Shown here one piece after another: positions 45,797-54,825 of a DNA stretch of 64,000 nt (within the stretch, counting starts at the first letter, position 1; each line of letters starts with the position of its first letter). The DNA lies in the NCBI RefSeq assembly GCF_945957525.1, contig NZ_CAMFLA010000007.1, positions 1 through 64,000 of the forward strand, read 5' to 3'. Made by a program: the position numbers and the translations under genes. Origin of the DNA: an uncultured Aquitalea sp. (GTDB lineage Bacteria; Pseudomonadota; Gammaproteobacteria; Burkholderiales; Chromobacteriaceae). The notes under the pieces were generated by a model. The model was not told the DNA's origin. It did not search any database and saw nothing but the letters and a program-made list of their open reading frames with translations.

Positions 45797-47168
45797 TGCC
45801 CTGACGGCCGCGCTCCAGCGCGGCCGACAAACGCTCCAGGTTCACCGGCTTGGACAGGAAATCGTCCATGCCGGCGGCTTCGCACCGCTCGCGATCCTCG
45901 GTAAAGGCGTTGGCGGTCAAGGCCACGATGTGCGGCTGCCGCGGCAAATCCAGCAAGCGAATGGCACGGGTGGCATCCAGGCCGTCCATTTCCGGCATCT
46001 GCATGTCCATCAGTATCAGTTCGATATCGCCTTGCCGGGCGCGCTCCAACGCTTCCCGCCCGTTGCCGGCCAGCTTCACCTCGCGATGGCCCAGTTTTTC
46101 CAGCAATTTGAGAATCAGCTTCTGGTTCACGGAGTTGTCCTCCGCCACCAATATCGACAAGGGCTCCGTGCTGACAGCCGTTGCCGGCGACGGCCCCGGC
46201 GAGGGTGCCGCTTCAGCGCTCACGCTGGCAGCCTCTTGCGCCCTTTGCGCCTCCCAGGACAGGACAAAGGTGCTGCCCTCGCCCAGACGACTCTCAACGG
46301 CAATGCCGCCGCCCATGGCTTCGGCCAACCTTTTGCAGATGGCCAGCCCCAAACCGGTGCCGCCATACCGCCGAGTAGTGGAAGAATCCGCCTGTTCAAA
46401 AGCGCTGAAGATCTTGCCCTGCTGCTCTTCGGTCAAACCGATACCGGTATCCGTGATGGACACCCTCAGCAGCATGCGATCCATCAGCACCTGATCTTCT
46501 TCCGCACCGACTTCCACCGTAACGCCGCCTTGCGGCGTGAACTTGATGGCGTTGGACAGCAGATTGCTGGTGATCTGCCGTACGCGGGTGGCATCGCCCA
46601 TCACCCAGGCGCTGCCTGAAGGGCGGCGCCACACCAGCTTCAACCCCACCTCGCCTGCCTTGGGCACGAACAGGTTCACCACGCTGTCCACCAGGGCGTA
46701 CAGATTGAACGGCTCGTTTTCCAGCGTCATTTTGCCGGCATCGATCTTGGAGAGGTCCAGAATGTCGTTGATCAGCGCCAGCAACGACGTGCCGCACTCT
46801 TTCAGGGTGGCTACCTGATCATGCTGTTCCTTGGTGAGATCGGTATGAGACAACAGCTCCGCCATCCCCAGCACTCCGTTGAGCGGAGTGCGGATTTCAT
46901 GGCTCATCACGGCCAGGAATTCGGATTTGGATTTGGCGGCGGTTTCCGCGCGCAGCAGGGCTTCCGACAGCTGCGACATCCGCCACTCGACAATCTTCTC
47001 CAACTGGGCCGCCACGGTGGATAGCTCGAAATTGGCCGCATGCAGCTCGCGGCTGCGCTGCTCCAGCAAGCCCTCCGCCTCTCGCCGCGCCTTCTTTTCG
47101 CGCTCGTAGCGGCGTTTGAAGCGATCCAGCTGCTCGGCAAGCCCGGCTTCCTCGTCCTGCCCGCTCAT
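45771..47168 (-). CDS. hnoK: hybrid histidine kinase partner of H-NOX
   Basis: 465 residues. An N-terminal coiled coil (about 10-80) without any sensor or membrane domain is followed by the dimerisation domain with H90 in MSHEIRTPLNG, a HATPase domain (NLLSNAIKF, DTGIGL, GGTGLGL) and a receiver domain with D388 (LILMDMQMPEMDG). The start overlaps the hnoX stop (ATGA), the arrangement of an H-NOX-controlled kinase. It is a hybrid type with no Hpt or output regulator adjacent, so the phosphorelay partner must lie elsewhere. One exact 13-mer copy lies at the end of the ATPase domain (RLAEA). Confidence 0.9.
   Translation of the reverse strand: MSGQDEEAGLAEQLDRFKRRYEREKKARREAEGLLEQRSRELHAANFELSTVAAQLEKIVEWRMSQLSEALLRAETAAKSKSEFLAVMSHEIRTPLNGVLGMAELLSHTDLTKEQHDQVATLKECGTSLLALINDILDLSKIDAGKMTLENEPFNLYALVDSVVNLFVPKAGEVGLKLVWRRPSGSAWVMGDATRVRQITSNLLSNAIKFTPQGGVTVEVGAEEDQVLMDRMLLRVSITDTGIGLTEEQQGKIFSAFEQADSSTTRRYGGTGLGLAICKRLAEAMGGGIAVESRLGEGSTFVLSWEAQRAQEAASVSAEAAPSPGPSPATAVSTEPLSILVAEDNSVNQKLILKLLEKLGHREVKLAGNGREALERARQGDIELILMDMQMPEMDGLDATRAIRLLDLPRQPHIVALTANAFTEDRERCEAAGMDDFLSKPVNLERLSAALERGRQGIRLPSPTP
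46319..46331 (+). repeat. uptake-sequence-like 13-mer, copy 9 (exact)
   Basis: In hnoK; its coding strand reads Arg-Leu-Ala-Glu. Confidence 0.85.
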
Positions 47169-47704
47169 GTCAGCTCCACGGTGAAACGCATGCTGCTGCC
47201 ATCTGCCTTGAGCGCCTCTTCGCGAATGACGCCGCACTCGTGGTAGTGATCCAGCGCCCCCTGGATCAGGCCCTTGGCCAGCTCGCCCAGGCAGCGCGGC
47301 GAGTCATAGCGCAGCACCAACGTCGTATCATCCATGGATTCCACCGCGAAACGCGGCAGCTCCGCCTCCGGGTACAGTTTCAGCACTTCCACATGGATGG
47401 AGTTTTCGATACAGCACAACAAACTGAACGTGTTGTCCTTGCCCACAAGGCTATCCGGATACACCTGCGCAAAACGGCCAAACAGGTAGTAGCCGAATGC
47501 ATGGATCAGCGCGCCGGCCGGCTGCCCGGAGGCGCGCGACAAGGCCCCCACCAAGGCCGCCATCTCCTGGAACGGATAGGTGCCTACCGAGGTATAAGCG
47601 CCGCCGGAGGCCAGATCGGCGTCATCAATGATGTCATCCACCATGTTGGCCGAAAAACGGCTTTCCACCATGTCGAGGAATTCGGTAAAGACCACGCCTT
47701 TCAT
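47165..47704 (-). CDS. hnoX: H-NOX heme nitric-oxide sensor
   Basis: 179-residue soluble heme protein starting MKGVVFTEFLDMVE. The proximal heme ligand is H104 (SIHVEVLKLYP) and the propionate-binding YxSxR motif is Y133-D-S-P-R137. Both align with characterised gammaproteobacterial H-NOX proteins, so heme and NO binding are expected. No distal-pocket Tyr typical of O2 binders can be judged from sequence alone. GGGAGG precedes the ATG. It is coupled to the downstream hybrid kinase by a 4-bp overlap. Confidence 0.93.
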   Translation of the reverse strand: MKGVVFTEFLDMVESRFSANMVDDIIDDADLASGGAYTSVGTYPFQEMAALVGALSRASGQPAGALIHAFGYYLFGRFAQVYPDSLVGKDNTFSLLCCIENSIHVEVLKLYPEAELPRFAVESMDDTTLVLRYDSPRCLGELAKGLIQGALDHYHECGVIREEALKADGSSMRFTVELT

Positions 47705-47838
47705 GCCACCTCCCGCAGTGCGAACCTGCTTGCGCCTACCGTTGCGCCCCGGATGGGAGCGATCCGATCTGTTTGATTTCACTCTAGAAATATTCATCAC
47801 AAACGCCAAGGTCGACATTGCTTCGTCATAAACAGATA

Positions 47839-47855
47839 CTGAACAGTCTGTTCAG
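47839..47855. promoter_or_regulatory. inverted repeat between hnoX and the quinone oxidoreductase
   Basis: CTGAACA-GTC-TGTTCAG, perfect 7-bp arms, in the 222-bp divergent promoter region. A binding site for an unidentified dimeric regulator. The spacing does not fit LexA (CTG-N10-CAG). Confidence 0.55.
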
Positions 47856-47926
47856 CATTGCCGCTTGAAGTCGCTCGCGCTCGCATACAGACTGACAACT
47901 CACAGGGAAAATGGAGGCCAGCCAGG

Positions 47927-48901
47927 ATGGACAAACAAATCCGATTTCACGCCACGGGCGGACCGGACGTGCTGCAACTCGAAGACCTCGCCGTCGGCGA
48001 ACCCGGTCCTGGGCAGGCGCGCGTCAGACACAGCGCCATCGGCGTCAACTTCATCGACATCTACCATCGCACCGGCCTCTATCCATTGAGCCTGCCGTCC
48101 GGGCTGGGCAGCGAAGCTGCGGGCGTGGTGGAGGCGGTAGGCGAAGGCGTGACGCATGTCGCCGTGGGCGATCGCGTGGCCTATGCCGGCGGCCCGCTGG
48201 GCGCATACAGCAGCGCGCGCGTCATGCCGGCCCAGCCCCTGGTGAAACTGCCGGACGCCATCAGCGACGACACCGCCGCCTGCATCATGCTGCAAGGCAT
48301 GACTGTCGAATACCTCACCCGCCGCACCTACCCGGTCAAACCCGGCCAGACGGTCTTGTGGCACGCGGCTGCCGGCGGCGTGGGCCAGATCGCCGCGCAA
48401 TGGCTGAGTTCGCTTGGCGTGGAGGTCATCGGCACGGTGGGTTCGGATGAAAAGGTGGAGGTCGCCCGGCGACTGGGCTGCGCCCACGTCATCAATTACA
48501 GCCGCGAGGATGTGCCGGCCCGCGTACGCGAACTGACCGGAGGCAAAGGCGTGCCGGTGGTGTACGACTCGGTGGGCAAAAACACTTTCCAGATGTCGCT
48601 GGACAGCCTCGCGCCGCGCGGCATGTTTGTCAGCTTCGGCAACGCGTCCGGGGCGGTGCCGGCTTTTGAAGCGTTGCAACTGACGCAGCGCGGCTCGCTG
48701 TTCTTCACCCGCCCCAAACTGGCTGACTACATCGGCACCCGCGCCGAGCTGGAAGCCTCCGCCGCCGCCCTGTTCGAACGCATCGCCGCCGGCGCGGTGA
48801 AGGTAAGCCCCTCCGCCAGCTATGCGCTGGCCGAAGCAGCGAGCGCGCATGCCGATCTGGAGGCTCGCCGCACAATCGGGTCAATCATCCTGCGACCTTG
48901 A
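47927..48901 (+). CDS. qor: NADPH:quinone oxidoreductase (zinc-less MDR family)
   Basis: 324 residues, closely following E. coli Qor: RFHATGGPDVLQLEDL, GVNFIDIYHRTGLYPL, LGSEAAGVVEAVGEGV, the NADPH-binding AAAGGVGQIAAQWLSSLG, and GTVGSDEKVEVARRLG. No structural zinc lobe is present, as expected for the group. It reduces quinones one electron at a time using NADPH. GGAGG lies upstream of the ATG. It is divergent from hnoX, perhaps sharing stress-linked regulation. Confidence 0.93.
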   Translation: MDKQIRFHATGGPDVLQLEDLAVGEPGPGQARVRHSAIGVNFIDIYHRTGLYPLSLPSGLGSEAAGVVEAVGEGVTHVAVGDRVAYAGGPLGAYSSARVMPAQPLVKLPDAISDDTAACIMLQGMTVEYLTRRTYPVKPGQTVLWHAAAGGVGQIAAQWLSSLGVEVIGTVGSDEKVEVARRLGCAHVINYSREDVPARVRELTGGKGVPVVYDSVGKNTFQMSLDSLAPRGMFVSFGNASGAVPAFEALQLTQRGSLFFTRPKLADYIGTRAELEASAAALFERIAAGAVKVSPSASYALAEAASAHADLEARRTIGSIILRP

Positions 48902-48938
48902 ACCGCCGGGAAATACACGCAGAGCGCACGGCAACAAA

Positions 48939-48973
48939 AAGGCCCGGGCATTACGCTCGGGCCTTGTGTTTTT
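48939..48973 (+). terminator. intrinsic terminator of qor
   Basis: AAGGCCCG and CGGGCCTT with an 11-base loop followed by GTGTTTTT. Confidence 0.8.
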
Positions 48974-48985
48974 CGCTGCGGCGGC

Positions 48986-49357
48986 TCAGTTTTCCGGCGC
49001 GAACGGGTCCACGCCTTTCTGTCGCTTGTCGCGCCAAAAGTGGCGCTGGCCTTTTTCAGGCTTGGGACCCAGCCGGCCGGGCTTGCCGTCTACCGGCGCG
49101 CCTTGCCACTCCTGTGATCCGCCATGCCCCTGGTCGCCATTGGGGGCGGCCTCTTTCAACCGCAGGTTGCGCATGCGCCGCGCGGATTCTTGCGAGGCGG
49201 CATCGCCCTGCATCCGCGGTGCGTGACGCTCCTGCTTCCATTCCTGTCCGCCGCCCGGCGGCTCCCCGTTGTCCGGCACGCGCGGCCCCGCAGCGGCGGG
49301 CAAGCTCAGCCCGGCCAGTACGGCAAGCATGACGATTTCCAGACAACGGTACTTCAT
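48986..49357 (-). CDS. small secreted hypothetical protein
   Basis: 123 residues with an N-terminal signal sequence (about 1-23, ending PAAAG) and a polar mature part rich in Gly, Pro, Lys and Arg (PPGGGQEWKQERHAPRMQGD) without Cys or recognisable domains. GGAGAAGAG precedes the ATG; a GTG 9 bases earlier is possible. It lies 66 bp after another small secreted protein on the same strand, both next to the OmpR/EnvZ pair. Not recognised. Confidence 0.65.
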   Translation of the reverse strand: MKYRCLEIVMLAVLAGLSLPAAAGPRVPDNGEPPGGGQEWKQERHAPRMQGDAASQESARRMRNLRLKEAAPNGDQGHGGSQEWQGAPVDGKPGRLGPKPEKGQRHFWRDKRQKGVDPFAPEN

Positions 49358-49423
49358 GGCGATCACTCTTCTCCGAAAAACACGGAACGACAGGCAACGC
49401 GGCCCGTCAGTCTGACTGACATA

Positions 49424-49636
49424 TTACTTTTCGCTGATCGGACGACGCATGGACTCCGGCGCCGCGGCGGCCGGTGCACTTTGCGCCACATCCGGGCTGG
49501 TGCTGACCGCCGCTTGCGCCGCCATCTGGCGGGCCTCGCGGATATCGGCGCCATTACCGCCGCGCTCAGCGTGCGCAGCAGCGGACAACACAGGCAAGAC
49601 GCCGGCGAATGCCAGCATAATCAAGGTCTTGTTCAT
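49424..49636 (-). CDS. small secreted hypothetical protein
   Basis: 70 residues with a signal peptide (about 1-23, ending AAAHA). The mature part is about 45 residues, Ala-rich and probably unstructured (EARQMAAQAAVSTSPDVAQS). GGAGAGAGT lies just before the ATG. It is divergent from ompR across a 207-bp intergenic region that contains an AT-rich stretch, so it may be a target of that system. Not recognised. Confidence 0.65.
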   Translation of the reverse strand: MNKTLIMLAFAGVLPVLSAAAHAERGGNGADIREARQMAAQAAVSTSPDVAQSAPAAAAPESMRRPISEK

Positions 49637-49843
49637 GACTCTCTCCATCTGGGGTTGATTTTCTGTGAGTCTAAAAACAAGGCATTGCTGATCCGTGTTG
49701 CCAATGTTACCAAATGTTAATGACTGTAAACCCTGGCGAAGTGTTAACAGAAATTCACGACGCCCTCTTCGCCCAGCCCGCCCCGACAGGGTAAGCTGCC
49801 GTCATTCAAGATGACGCAACCCAGCCTGGGAGCCGCTATTCCT

Positions 49844-50569
49844 ATGGAAAACAACAAGATTCTGGTGGTGGACGACGACGCCAAACTGCGCGACCTGCTC
49901 ACCCGCTACCTCACAACGCAAGGCTACACGGTGGAAACCCTGCCGGACGCCCGCGATCTGGACCGAAAACTGGCGCGCAACCGTCCCGACCTGATGGTGC
50001 TGGACGTCATGATGCCGGGCGACGATGGGCTGGCCGTGGTGCGCCGTTTGCGCGCTCAGGGCGAGATGATACCCGTGATCATGCTGACTGCGCGCGGCGA
50101 AGATGTGGACCGCATCCTCGGCCTGGAAATGGGCGCGGACGACTATCTGCCCAAACCCTTCAATCCGCGCGAGCTTACCGCCCGCATCCAGTCCGTATTG
50201 CGGCGCCATCACGCCACACCGGCAGTGGCGGCCAAGCATGAAGCGGACGATATGGTGGAATTTGGCGACTTTGTGCTCAGCCTCGGCCGTCGTGAACTGC
50301 AGCGCAGCGGCCAGACCCTGCCGCTGACCACCGCCGAATTCGCCGTGCTGTCGGTCCTGGCCACGCACCCGCGCCGCCCGCTCACCCGCGAGCAGCTCAT
50401 GGAAATGGCGCTGGGCAAGGGTAATGGCGAATCGCTGGACCGCAGCATCGATGTGCACATCTCGCGTTTGCGCAAAACGCTGGAGAGCAGCGACAGCAGC
50501 CTGCGCTTCATCCAGACGGTGTGGGGCTATGGTTATGTCTTCGTGCCGGACGGCACGGTGCGGGAGTAA
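49844..50569 (+). CDS. ompR: OmpR-family response regulator
   Basis: 241 residues. The receiver domain has the acidic pocket VVDDD, the phosphorylatable D54 (LMVLDVMMPG), the switch Thr in MLTARGED, and Lys in LPKPFNPREL. A C-terminal winged helix (about 140-235) ends RFIQTVWGYGYVFVPDG. The close match to OmpR and the adjoining EnvZ-type kinase support an envelope or osmotic-stress role. The start used is the Met beginning MENNKILVVDDD; one 11 codons earlier exists. Confidence 0.92.
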   Translation: MENNKILVVDDDAKLRDLLTRYLTTQGYTVETLPDARDLDRKLARNRPDLMVLDVMMPGDDGLAVVRRLRAQGEMIPVIMLTARGEDVDRILGLEMGADDYLPKPFNPRELTARIQSVLRRHHATPAVAAKHEADDMVEFGDFVLSLGRRELQRSGQTLPLTTAEFAVLSVLATHPRRPLTREQLMEMALGKGNGESLDRSIDVHISRLRKTLESSDSSLRFIQTVWGYGYVFVPDGTVRE

Positions 50570-50575
50570 GCGGCC

Positions 50576-51883
50576 TTGTTACACAGAGTGACCGGCTCCC
50601 TGCTGTTCCGGCTGGCGATCCTGGTGGTGATCGTGGTGCTGACCACCCAGATGGCCACCATCTGGATGGCGGCCGGCGAGCGGCGCAAGCTGGTGGACAA
50701 GCAAATCTACGCGCAAGTGGTGGACACGCTGGCCTTCATGGAAGGCTCGATGGACGGCATGGACACCCCCGAGCGGCTGGAATTCCTCAACAGTTACAAC
50801 CGGCCGGGCCTCACCCGCCTGCTGTTGCCCGAAGCCGCAGAGAAAGTCACCTTCGACGATGATCTGCCCCGCCCGGCGGTGGCCCTGATCAGGCATCTGG
50901 GCATGGGACTGGATGAGAAGATCGAAGCGCACATGGTGCAGCAAGGCGAGCGCAACGAGCTGTGGCTGCGCGTGCACGTGCTGGGCAAACCATACTGGTT
51001 GGCCATTCCCTTTGGCCGTTATTCCGACCGCCCCATTCTCTCCATCATCCAGGCGGCCATTCTCGCCTCGCTGTTCGCCACCCTGCTGGCCTCGCTGGTG
51101 GCCTGGCGCATCACACGGCCCATCAGCCAGGTGGTAACGGCCTCTCGCCAGTTGGCCAAGGGCAACATGCCGTCCCGCATCGAGGAGTGCGGCCCGCGCG
51201 AGTTGCAGGCGCTGGCGCGCGGCTTCAACCAGATGGCGCAGGCGCTGGACACAGCGGCGCGCGAGCGGCGCTTGATGCTGGCCGGCCTGTCGCATGACCT
51301 GCGCACGCCGCTAACGCGCATGAAGCTGATGGTGGAGATGCAGGAGCCGGGGCCGGACACGCAAGACATGCTGTCCGACATCGATGAGCTGTCGCGCATC
51401 GTGCAGCAGTTCATCGACTTTGCCCGCGCCGAAGAAACCGTCAAGCGCGAGCCGGTGGCGCTGGCCGAGCTGGCCGACAGCGTGGTGGCGCGCTTCCGCC
51501 GCGATGGTCTGGACATCTCGCTCAAGCGCGAGGCGGAGCCCGAACTGATGGGCGACGCGCTGGCGCTGGAGCGCCTGCTCTCCAACCTGCTGGAAAACGC
51601 CCGCCGCTATGGCGCGCCGCCGGTGCGGGTAGAGGTGGCGCAACAGGCCGGCTTCGCCAACCTCAGTGTCGTCGACCACGGCAACGGCATTCCCGCCTCG
51701 CTGCGCGAAACGGCGCTGGCACCGTTTGAAAGGTTGGCCGAACACCGCGGCACCGACGGCGGCAGCGGCCTTGGCCTTGCCATTGTTTCCCGCGTGGTGA
51801 AGCAGCATCACGGCCAGTTGTCGTTCGAGAACGAGGCGGGCGGCGGTTTCCGCATCCGCATACGCCTGCCGCTGCAAGCCTGA
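50576..51883 (+). CDS. envZ: EnvZ-type sensor histidine kinase
   Basis: 435 residues from a TTG start with GGGAG 8 bases upstream. Two membrane helices (about 10-32 and 155-177) enclose a periplasmic domain of about 120 residues. A HAMP linker (RITRPISQVVTASRQLAKG), the dimerisation domain with H240 (LSHDLRTPLTRMKLM), and the ATPase motifs LLENARRYG, DHGNGIP and GSGLGLAI follow. It lies 6 bp after ompR, so the two are co-translated. A one-mismatch 13-mer copy (AERLAEHRG in frame) is near the end. Confidence 0.92.
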   Translation: MLHRVTGSLLFRLAILVVIVVLTTQMATIWMAAGERRKLVDKQIYAQVVDTLAFMEGSMDGMDTPERLEFLNSYNRPGLTRLLLPEAAEKVTFDDDLPRPAVALIRHLGMGLDEKIEAHMVQQGERNELWLRVHVLGKPYWLAIPFGRYSDRPILSIIQAAILASLFATLLASLVAWRITRPISQVVTASRQLAKGNMPSRIEECGPRELQALARGFNQMAQALDTAARERRLMLAGLSHDLRTPLTRMKLMVEMQEPGPDTQDMLSDIDELSRIVQQFIDFARAEETVKREPVALAELADSVVARFRRDGLDISLKREAEPELMGDALALERLLSNLLENARRYGAPPVRVEVAQQAGFANLSVVDHGNGIPASLRETALAPFERLAEHRGTDGGSGLGLAIVSRVVKQHHGQLSFENEAGGGFRIRIRLPLQA

Positions 51884-51893
51884 GGCAGGCGGC

Positions 51894-52754
51894 TCAGCCG
51901 CCACGCTTCCAGCCCAGCAACACCACTCCGCCCAGAATCAGCCCGGCACCGGCCAGCATGGTCGGCGTCAGCGGCTCCGCCAGCCACATCGCCCCCCACA
52001 TCACGCCGAACACCGGCACCAGATACGTCACCGCGCTGGCGCGCGTGGCCCCCAGCCGGTCGATCAACCGATAGAAAATCAGATAGGCCACGGCAGTGCT
52101 GCCCAAGGCCAGCAACACCACCGACCACCAGACGGCGGCCGGTGCGGGGGCCTTCGGCCAACTCAGCAAGGCCAAGGGCAACACCAGCACCGCGCCGCTG
52201 AAAAGGCTGCCGGTGGCGGTGACCAGCGAGGGCAAACCCGGCAGCCAACGACGCGCCATATGGCCGGACCAGCCATAGCAGGCGGTAGCGCCGAGCATGG
52301 CCAGCACCGGCCACCACGACGCAGCGCTAAAGGCCGCGCCCCGTCCCAGCATCAGCACCGCCACGCCGGCCAACCCCAGGCCCAGCCCGGCCACGCGCTG
52401 GACGCTCAGCCGCTCGCCCGCCAGCGGCACCGCCCACAACGCCGTCATCAGCGGCGTGGTGGCGTTGAGCACCGAGGCCACGCCGGCCGACAGGCTCAAC
52501 GTGGCCCAGGCAATCAAGCAGAACGGCAACGCGGATAAAAACACCCCGACAATCGCAATGCGCAACCAGTTGTCGAACCACAACTTCATGCCGCCGCGCA
52601 GGGCCAGCACCGGCACCAGCACCAGCGACGCCAGCCCCAGCCGCAAGGCGATCAGCGGAAACGGACCCAGGGCCGGCGCGGCCACGCGCATGAACAAAAA
52701 CGACCCGCCCCACAAGGCGGCCAGCGCCACCAGCAATATCCTGTCCTGATTCAT
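51894..52754 (-). CDS. EamA/DMT-family transporter
   Basis: 286 residues with ten membrane helices in two EamA repeats (LVALAALWGGSFLFMRVAAPALGPFPLIALR and the second around AVWWSVVLLALGSTAVAYLIFYRLI). It is a putative metabolite exporter of unknown substrate. GGAGGGG lies just before the ATG. It is convergent with envZ. Confidence 0.87.
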   Translation of the reverse strand: MNQDRILLVALAALWGGSFLFMRVAAPALGPFPLIALRLGLASLVLVPVLALRGGMKLWFDNWLRIAIVGVFLSALPFCLIAWATLSLSAGVASVLNATTPLMTALWAVPLAGERLSVQRVAGLGLGLAGVAVLMLGRGAAFSAASWWPVLAMLGATACYGWSGHMARRWLPGLPSLVTATGSLFSGAVLVLPLALLSWPKAPAPAAVWWSVVLLALGSTAVAYLIFYRLIDRLGATRASAVTYLVPVFGVMWGAMWLAEPLTPTMLAGAGLILGGVVLLGWKRGG

Positions 52755-53066
52755 GCTCCCCTCCTGTTTCTTGTCTTTAGCGTCACGCACAAAACCCAGC
52801 GCCAAGGAGCGCCGGCACAAGCGGTACACGAAGTACGGCAGGAGGCGCAGCACGGCATCAGCGATGTTGTTGGCGGGTCTTGTGCCAGCCCACAGCCTAC
52901 CCTGTCCGCCTTGTGCCGGCACGTTGTCGCTTGCGGTCAAAACCCGATGCGCCGGAACGCCCCCTCCCCCTTTTGCCGCATTGACCTAGGCTATCCGGCG
53001 GATGGGCAAAACCGGGCGCCGCCCGCACACTGGCGACACCCACCCCCCTTGACGATGGATGCAATC

Positions 53067-53474
53067 ATGGAAATCCGCGACTTCGATTCGCTGTTGGCTG
53101 CCGCGCGCGCGCAGGCGCAACCCCAGCGCGTGCTGATGGTGTTTGCTCACGCCGCCTTGCACGACGACCACAGCCCCGCCGAGGCGGATCGCTACGCCCG
53201 GGGCGAAGGCGGCATCCTGCTGCCGATGATGTGCCTGGACCGCCCGGCGGCGGAAATGACCGACTTCGCCGCGCTGGCGGCGGAGGCTGCCGGCATGGCG
53301 CAACCCTGGCAGGTCATGTTCGTGGCCTGCCTTGGCGGCGACAAGGGCGTCGTACCCAGCGCGGCAGAAGCGGAAGCGCCGCTCAAGCGCATGATCCAGA
53401 CCATACAGACCGGCGGCGATGTGGCCCGCTATCTGGCGTTTGATCGCGAAGGCCGTCCACTGCTGTTCGGTTGA
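53067..53474 (+). CDS. conserved hypothetical protein
   Basis: 135 residues, acidic and soluble (FDSLLAAARAQAQPQRVLMVFAHAALHDD at the start; ending GDVARYLAFDREGRPLLFG). The family occurs widely in betaproteobacteria, where it sometimes carries the unsupported label ribonucleotide reductase subunit alpha; nothing in this sequence shows that activity. The start could be this Met or one four codons upstream. It stands alone, ended by a strong terminator. Confidence 0.75.
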   Translation: MEIRDFDSLLAAARAQAQPQRVLMVFAHAALHDDHSPAEADRYARGEGGILLPMMCLDRPAAEMTDFAALAAEAAGMAQPWQVMFVACLGGDKGVVPSAAEAEAPLKRMIQTIQTGGDVARYLAFDREGRPLLFG

Positions 53475-53597
53475 TCATACCGCCGGGACTATTCACCACG
53501 CCTTCCCCTTGTCCGGGCAGGAAGCGGGGCACCCTTGTAGGGCCAGCACGGGGGAACAAGGAATAGACGGGACGGCGGCGGCGGCAATAAGCCAGTT

Positions 53598-53624
53598 GAA
53601 AGGCCCGGCTGTGCCGGGCCTTTC
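53598..53624. terminator. bidirectional hairpin terminator
   Basis: GAAAGGCCCGGC-TGT-GCCGGGCCTTTC, a 12-bp perfect stem between the hypothetical gene and the converging deacetylase gene. Confidence 0.8.
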
Positions 53625-53706
53625 ACCATACTTGCCGAATGACCTTGTCAGCCGCCGGAGCAGCCGCCTTATTGCATGAGGGCTATCGGCATGGCGCCAG
53701 CACGCT

Positions 53707-54744
53707 TCAGGCCCCTGCCTCTTCAAAGCCGGTGAGGACATTGACAGCGTTGATGCCGATGTCCTCCACCGCATATCCCCCTTCCATCACGAACAGGGTG
53801 GGCTTGCCCAGCCGGCCTATCATTTCGCCCATCTTGAGGTAGTCGGCGTTTTTCAGACGGAAGCGCGAGATGGGGTCCTGCTCAAACGTATCCACCCCCA
53901 GCGACACCACCACCGCGTCCGGCGCATAGGCGGCAATCTTGCCGCAGGCGTCGGCCAGCGCGGTTTCATAAACCGCCCAGTCGGTGCCGTGCGCCAGCGG
54001 GTAATTGTGGTTGTAGCCCAGCCCGGCCCCTGCGCCCGGCTCGTCGGCATAGCCGAGAAAATAGGGGTATTCCACCGCCGGATCGCCATGCAGCGAGACA
54101 AACATCACATCGGCGCGATCATAAAAAATACTCTGCGTACCGTTGCCATGGTGGTAATCCACATCAAGCACGGCCACGCGTTGCGCGCCTTTGTCGCGCA
54201 GCGCCTGCGCCGCGATGGCGGCATTGTTGAGGTAGCAATACCCGCCCATGTAGGCGGCGGCGGCATGGTGACCCGGCGGCCGGCACAAGGCAAAGGTGCT
54301 GCGCCCGGACACCAGCATCTCGTCCAGCGCGGTCAACGCTACGTTGGCCGAAGAGCGGACGGCGCGCCAGGTGCCGGCCGTGATGGGCACGCCGGCGTCG
54401 AAGGCGTAGTAGCCCATGAGGCCATCGATGTCTTGCGGTTTGCGGTCAATGCGCAAATCGCGCACCGGCCATACCAGCGGCAAGGCGTCGTGTTGACGCC
54501 CGGTAGCCTGCCAGCGGCTCCAGGCGGTTTCCAGAAATTCTACATAGCCGGCGTCATGAACGCGCAGGATCGGCTCCAGCCCGTACTCGCGCGGGCCGGC
54601 CACATCGCCCAGCCCTACCTTGCGCACCCGTTCCAGCACCATGTCGGCGCGGCTCGGCATCTCGAAGCAGGGTTTGAGCGTGCCGTCTATCAGCTCGGCG
54701 TTGCCGTGGTGCAGGCGGTGGTCGTCACTGTAAATCGTCAGCAT
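53707..54744 (-). CDS. acetylpolyamine amidohydrolase-like deacetylase (histone deacetylase family)
   Basis: 345 residues. The zinc-hydrolase motifs PPGHHAAAAYMGGYCYLNNAAI and VLDVDYHHGNGTQ, plus a downstream Asp/GGY region (VMEGGYAVEDIG), are intact. The resemblance to bacterial acetylpolyamine amidohydrolases, which release acetate from N-acetylpolyamines, fits its place as last gene of a putrescine-uptake operon. The start is the Met at MLTIYSDDH; GGAGAGACTC lies just upstream. A one-mismatch 13-mer copy is present. Confidence 0.9.
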   Translation of the reverse strand: MLTIYSDDHRLHHGNAELIDGTLKPCFEMPSRADMVLERVRKVGLGDVAGPREYGLEPILRVHDAGYVEFLETAWSRWQATGRQHDALPLVWPVRDLRIDRKPQDIDGLMGYYAFDAGVPITAGTWRAVRSSANVALTALDEMLVSGRSTFALCRPPGHHAAAAYMGGYCYLNNAAIAAQALRDKGAQRVAVLDVDYHHGNGTQSIFYDRADVMFVSLHGDPAVEYPYFLGYADEPGAGAGLGYNHNYPLAHGTDWAVYETALADACGKIAAYAPDAVVVSLGVDTFEQDPISRFRLKNADYLKMGEMIGRLGKPTLFVMEGGYAVEDIGINAVNVLTGFEEAGA

Positions 54745-54825
54745 GAGTCTCTCCGCAGCCGGGCCCAAGCGGGCGCGGCTGTTGTGGGGTGGGTCAGGGA
54801 AAGGCCGGCGTTCAGCCGGCGGGAC

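Noticed and set aside
47839-47855. LexA/SOS box reading of CTGAACAGTCTGTTCAG
   Set aside because: The CTG and CAG are 11 bases apart, not 10, and the central sequence is not the AT-rich core of a LexA site.
53067-53474. Ribonucleotide reductase subunit name sometimes given to this family
   Set aside because: At 135 residues it has none of the catalytic features of that enzyme.
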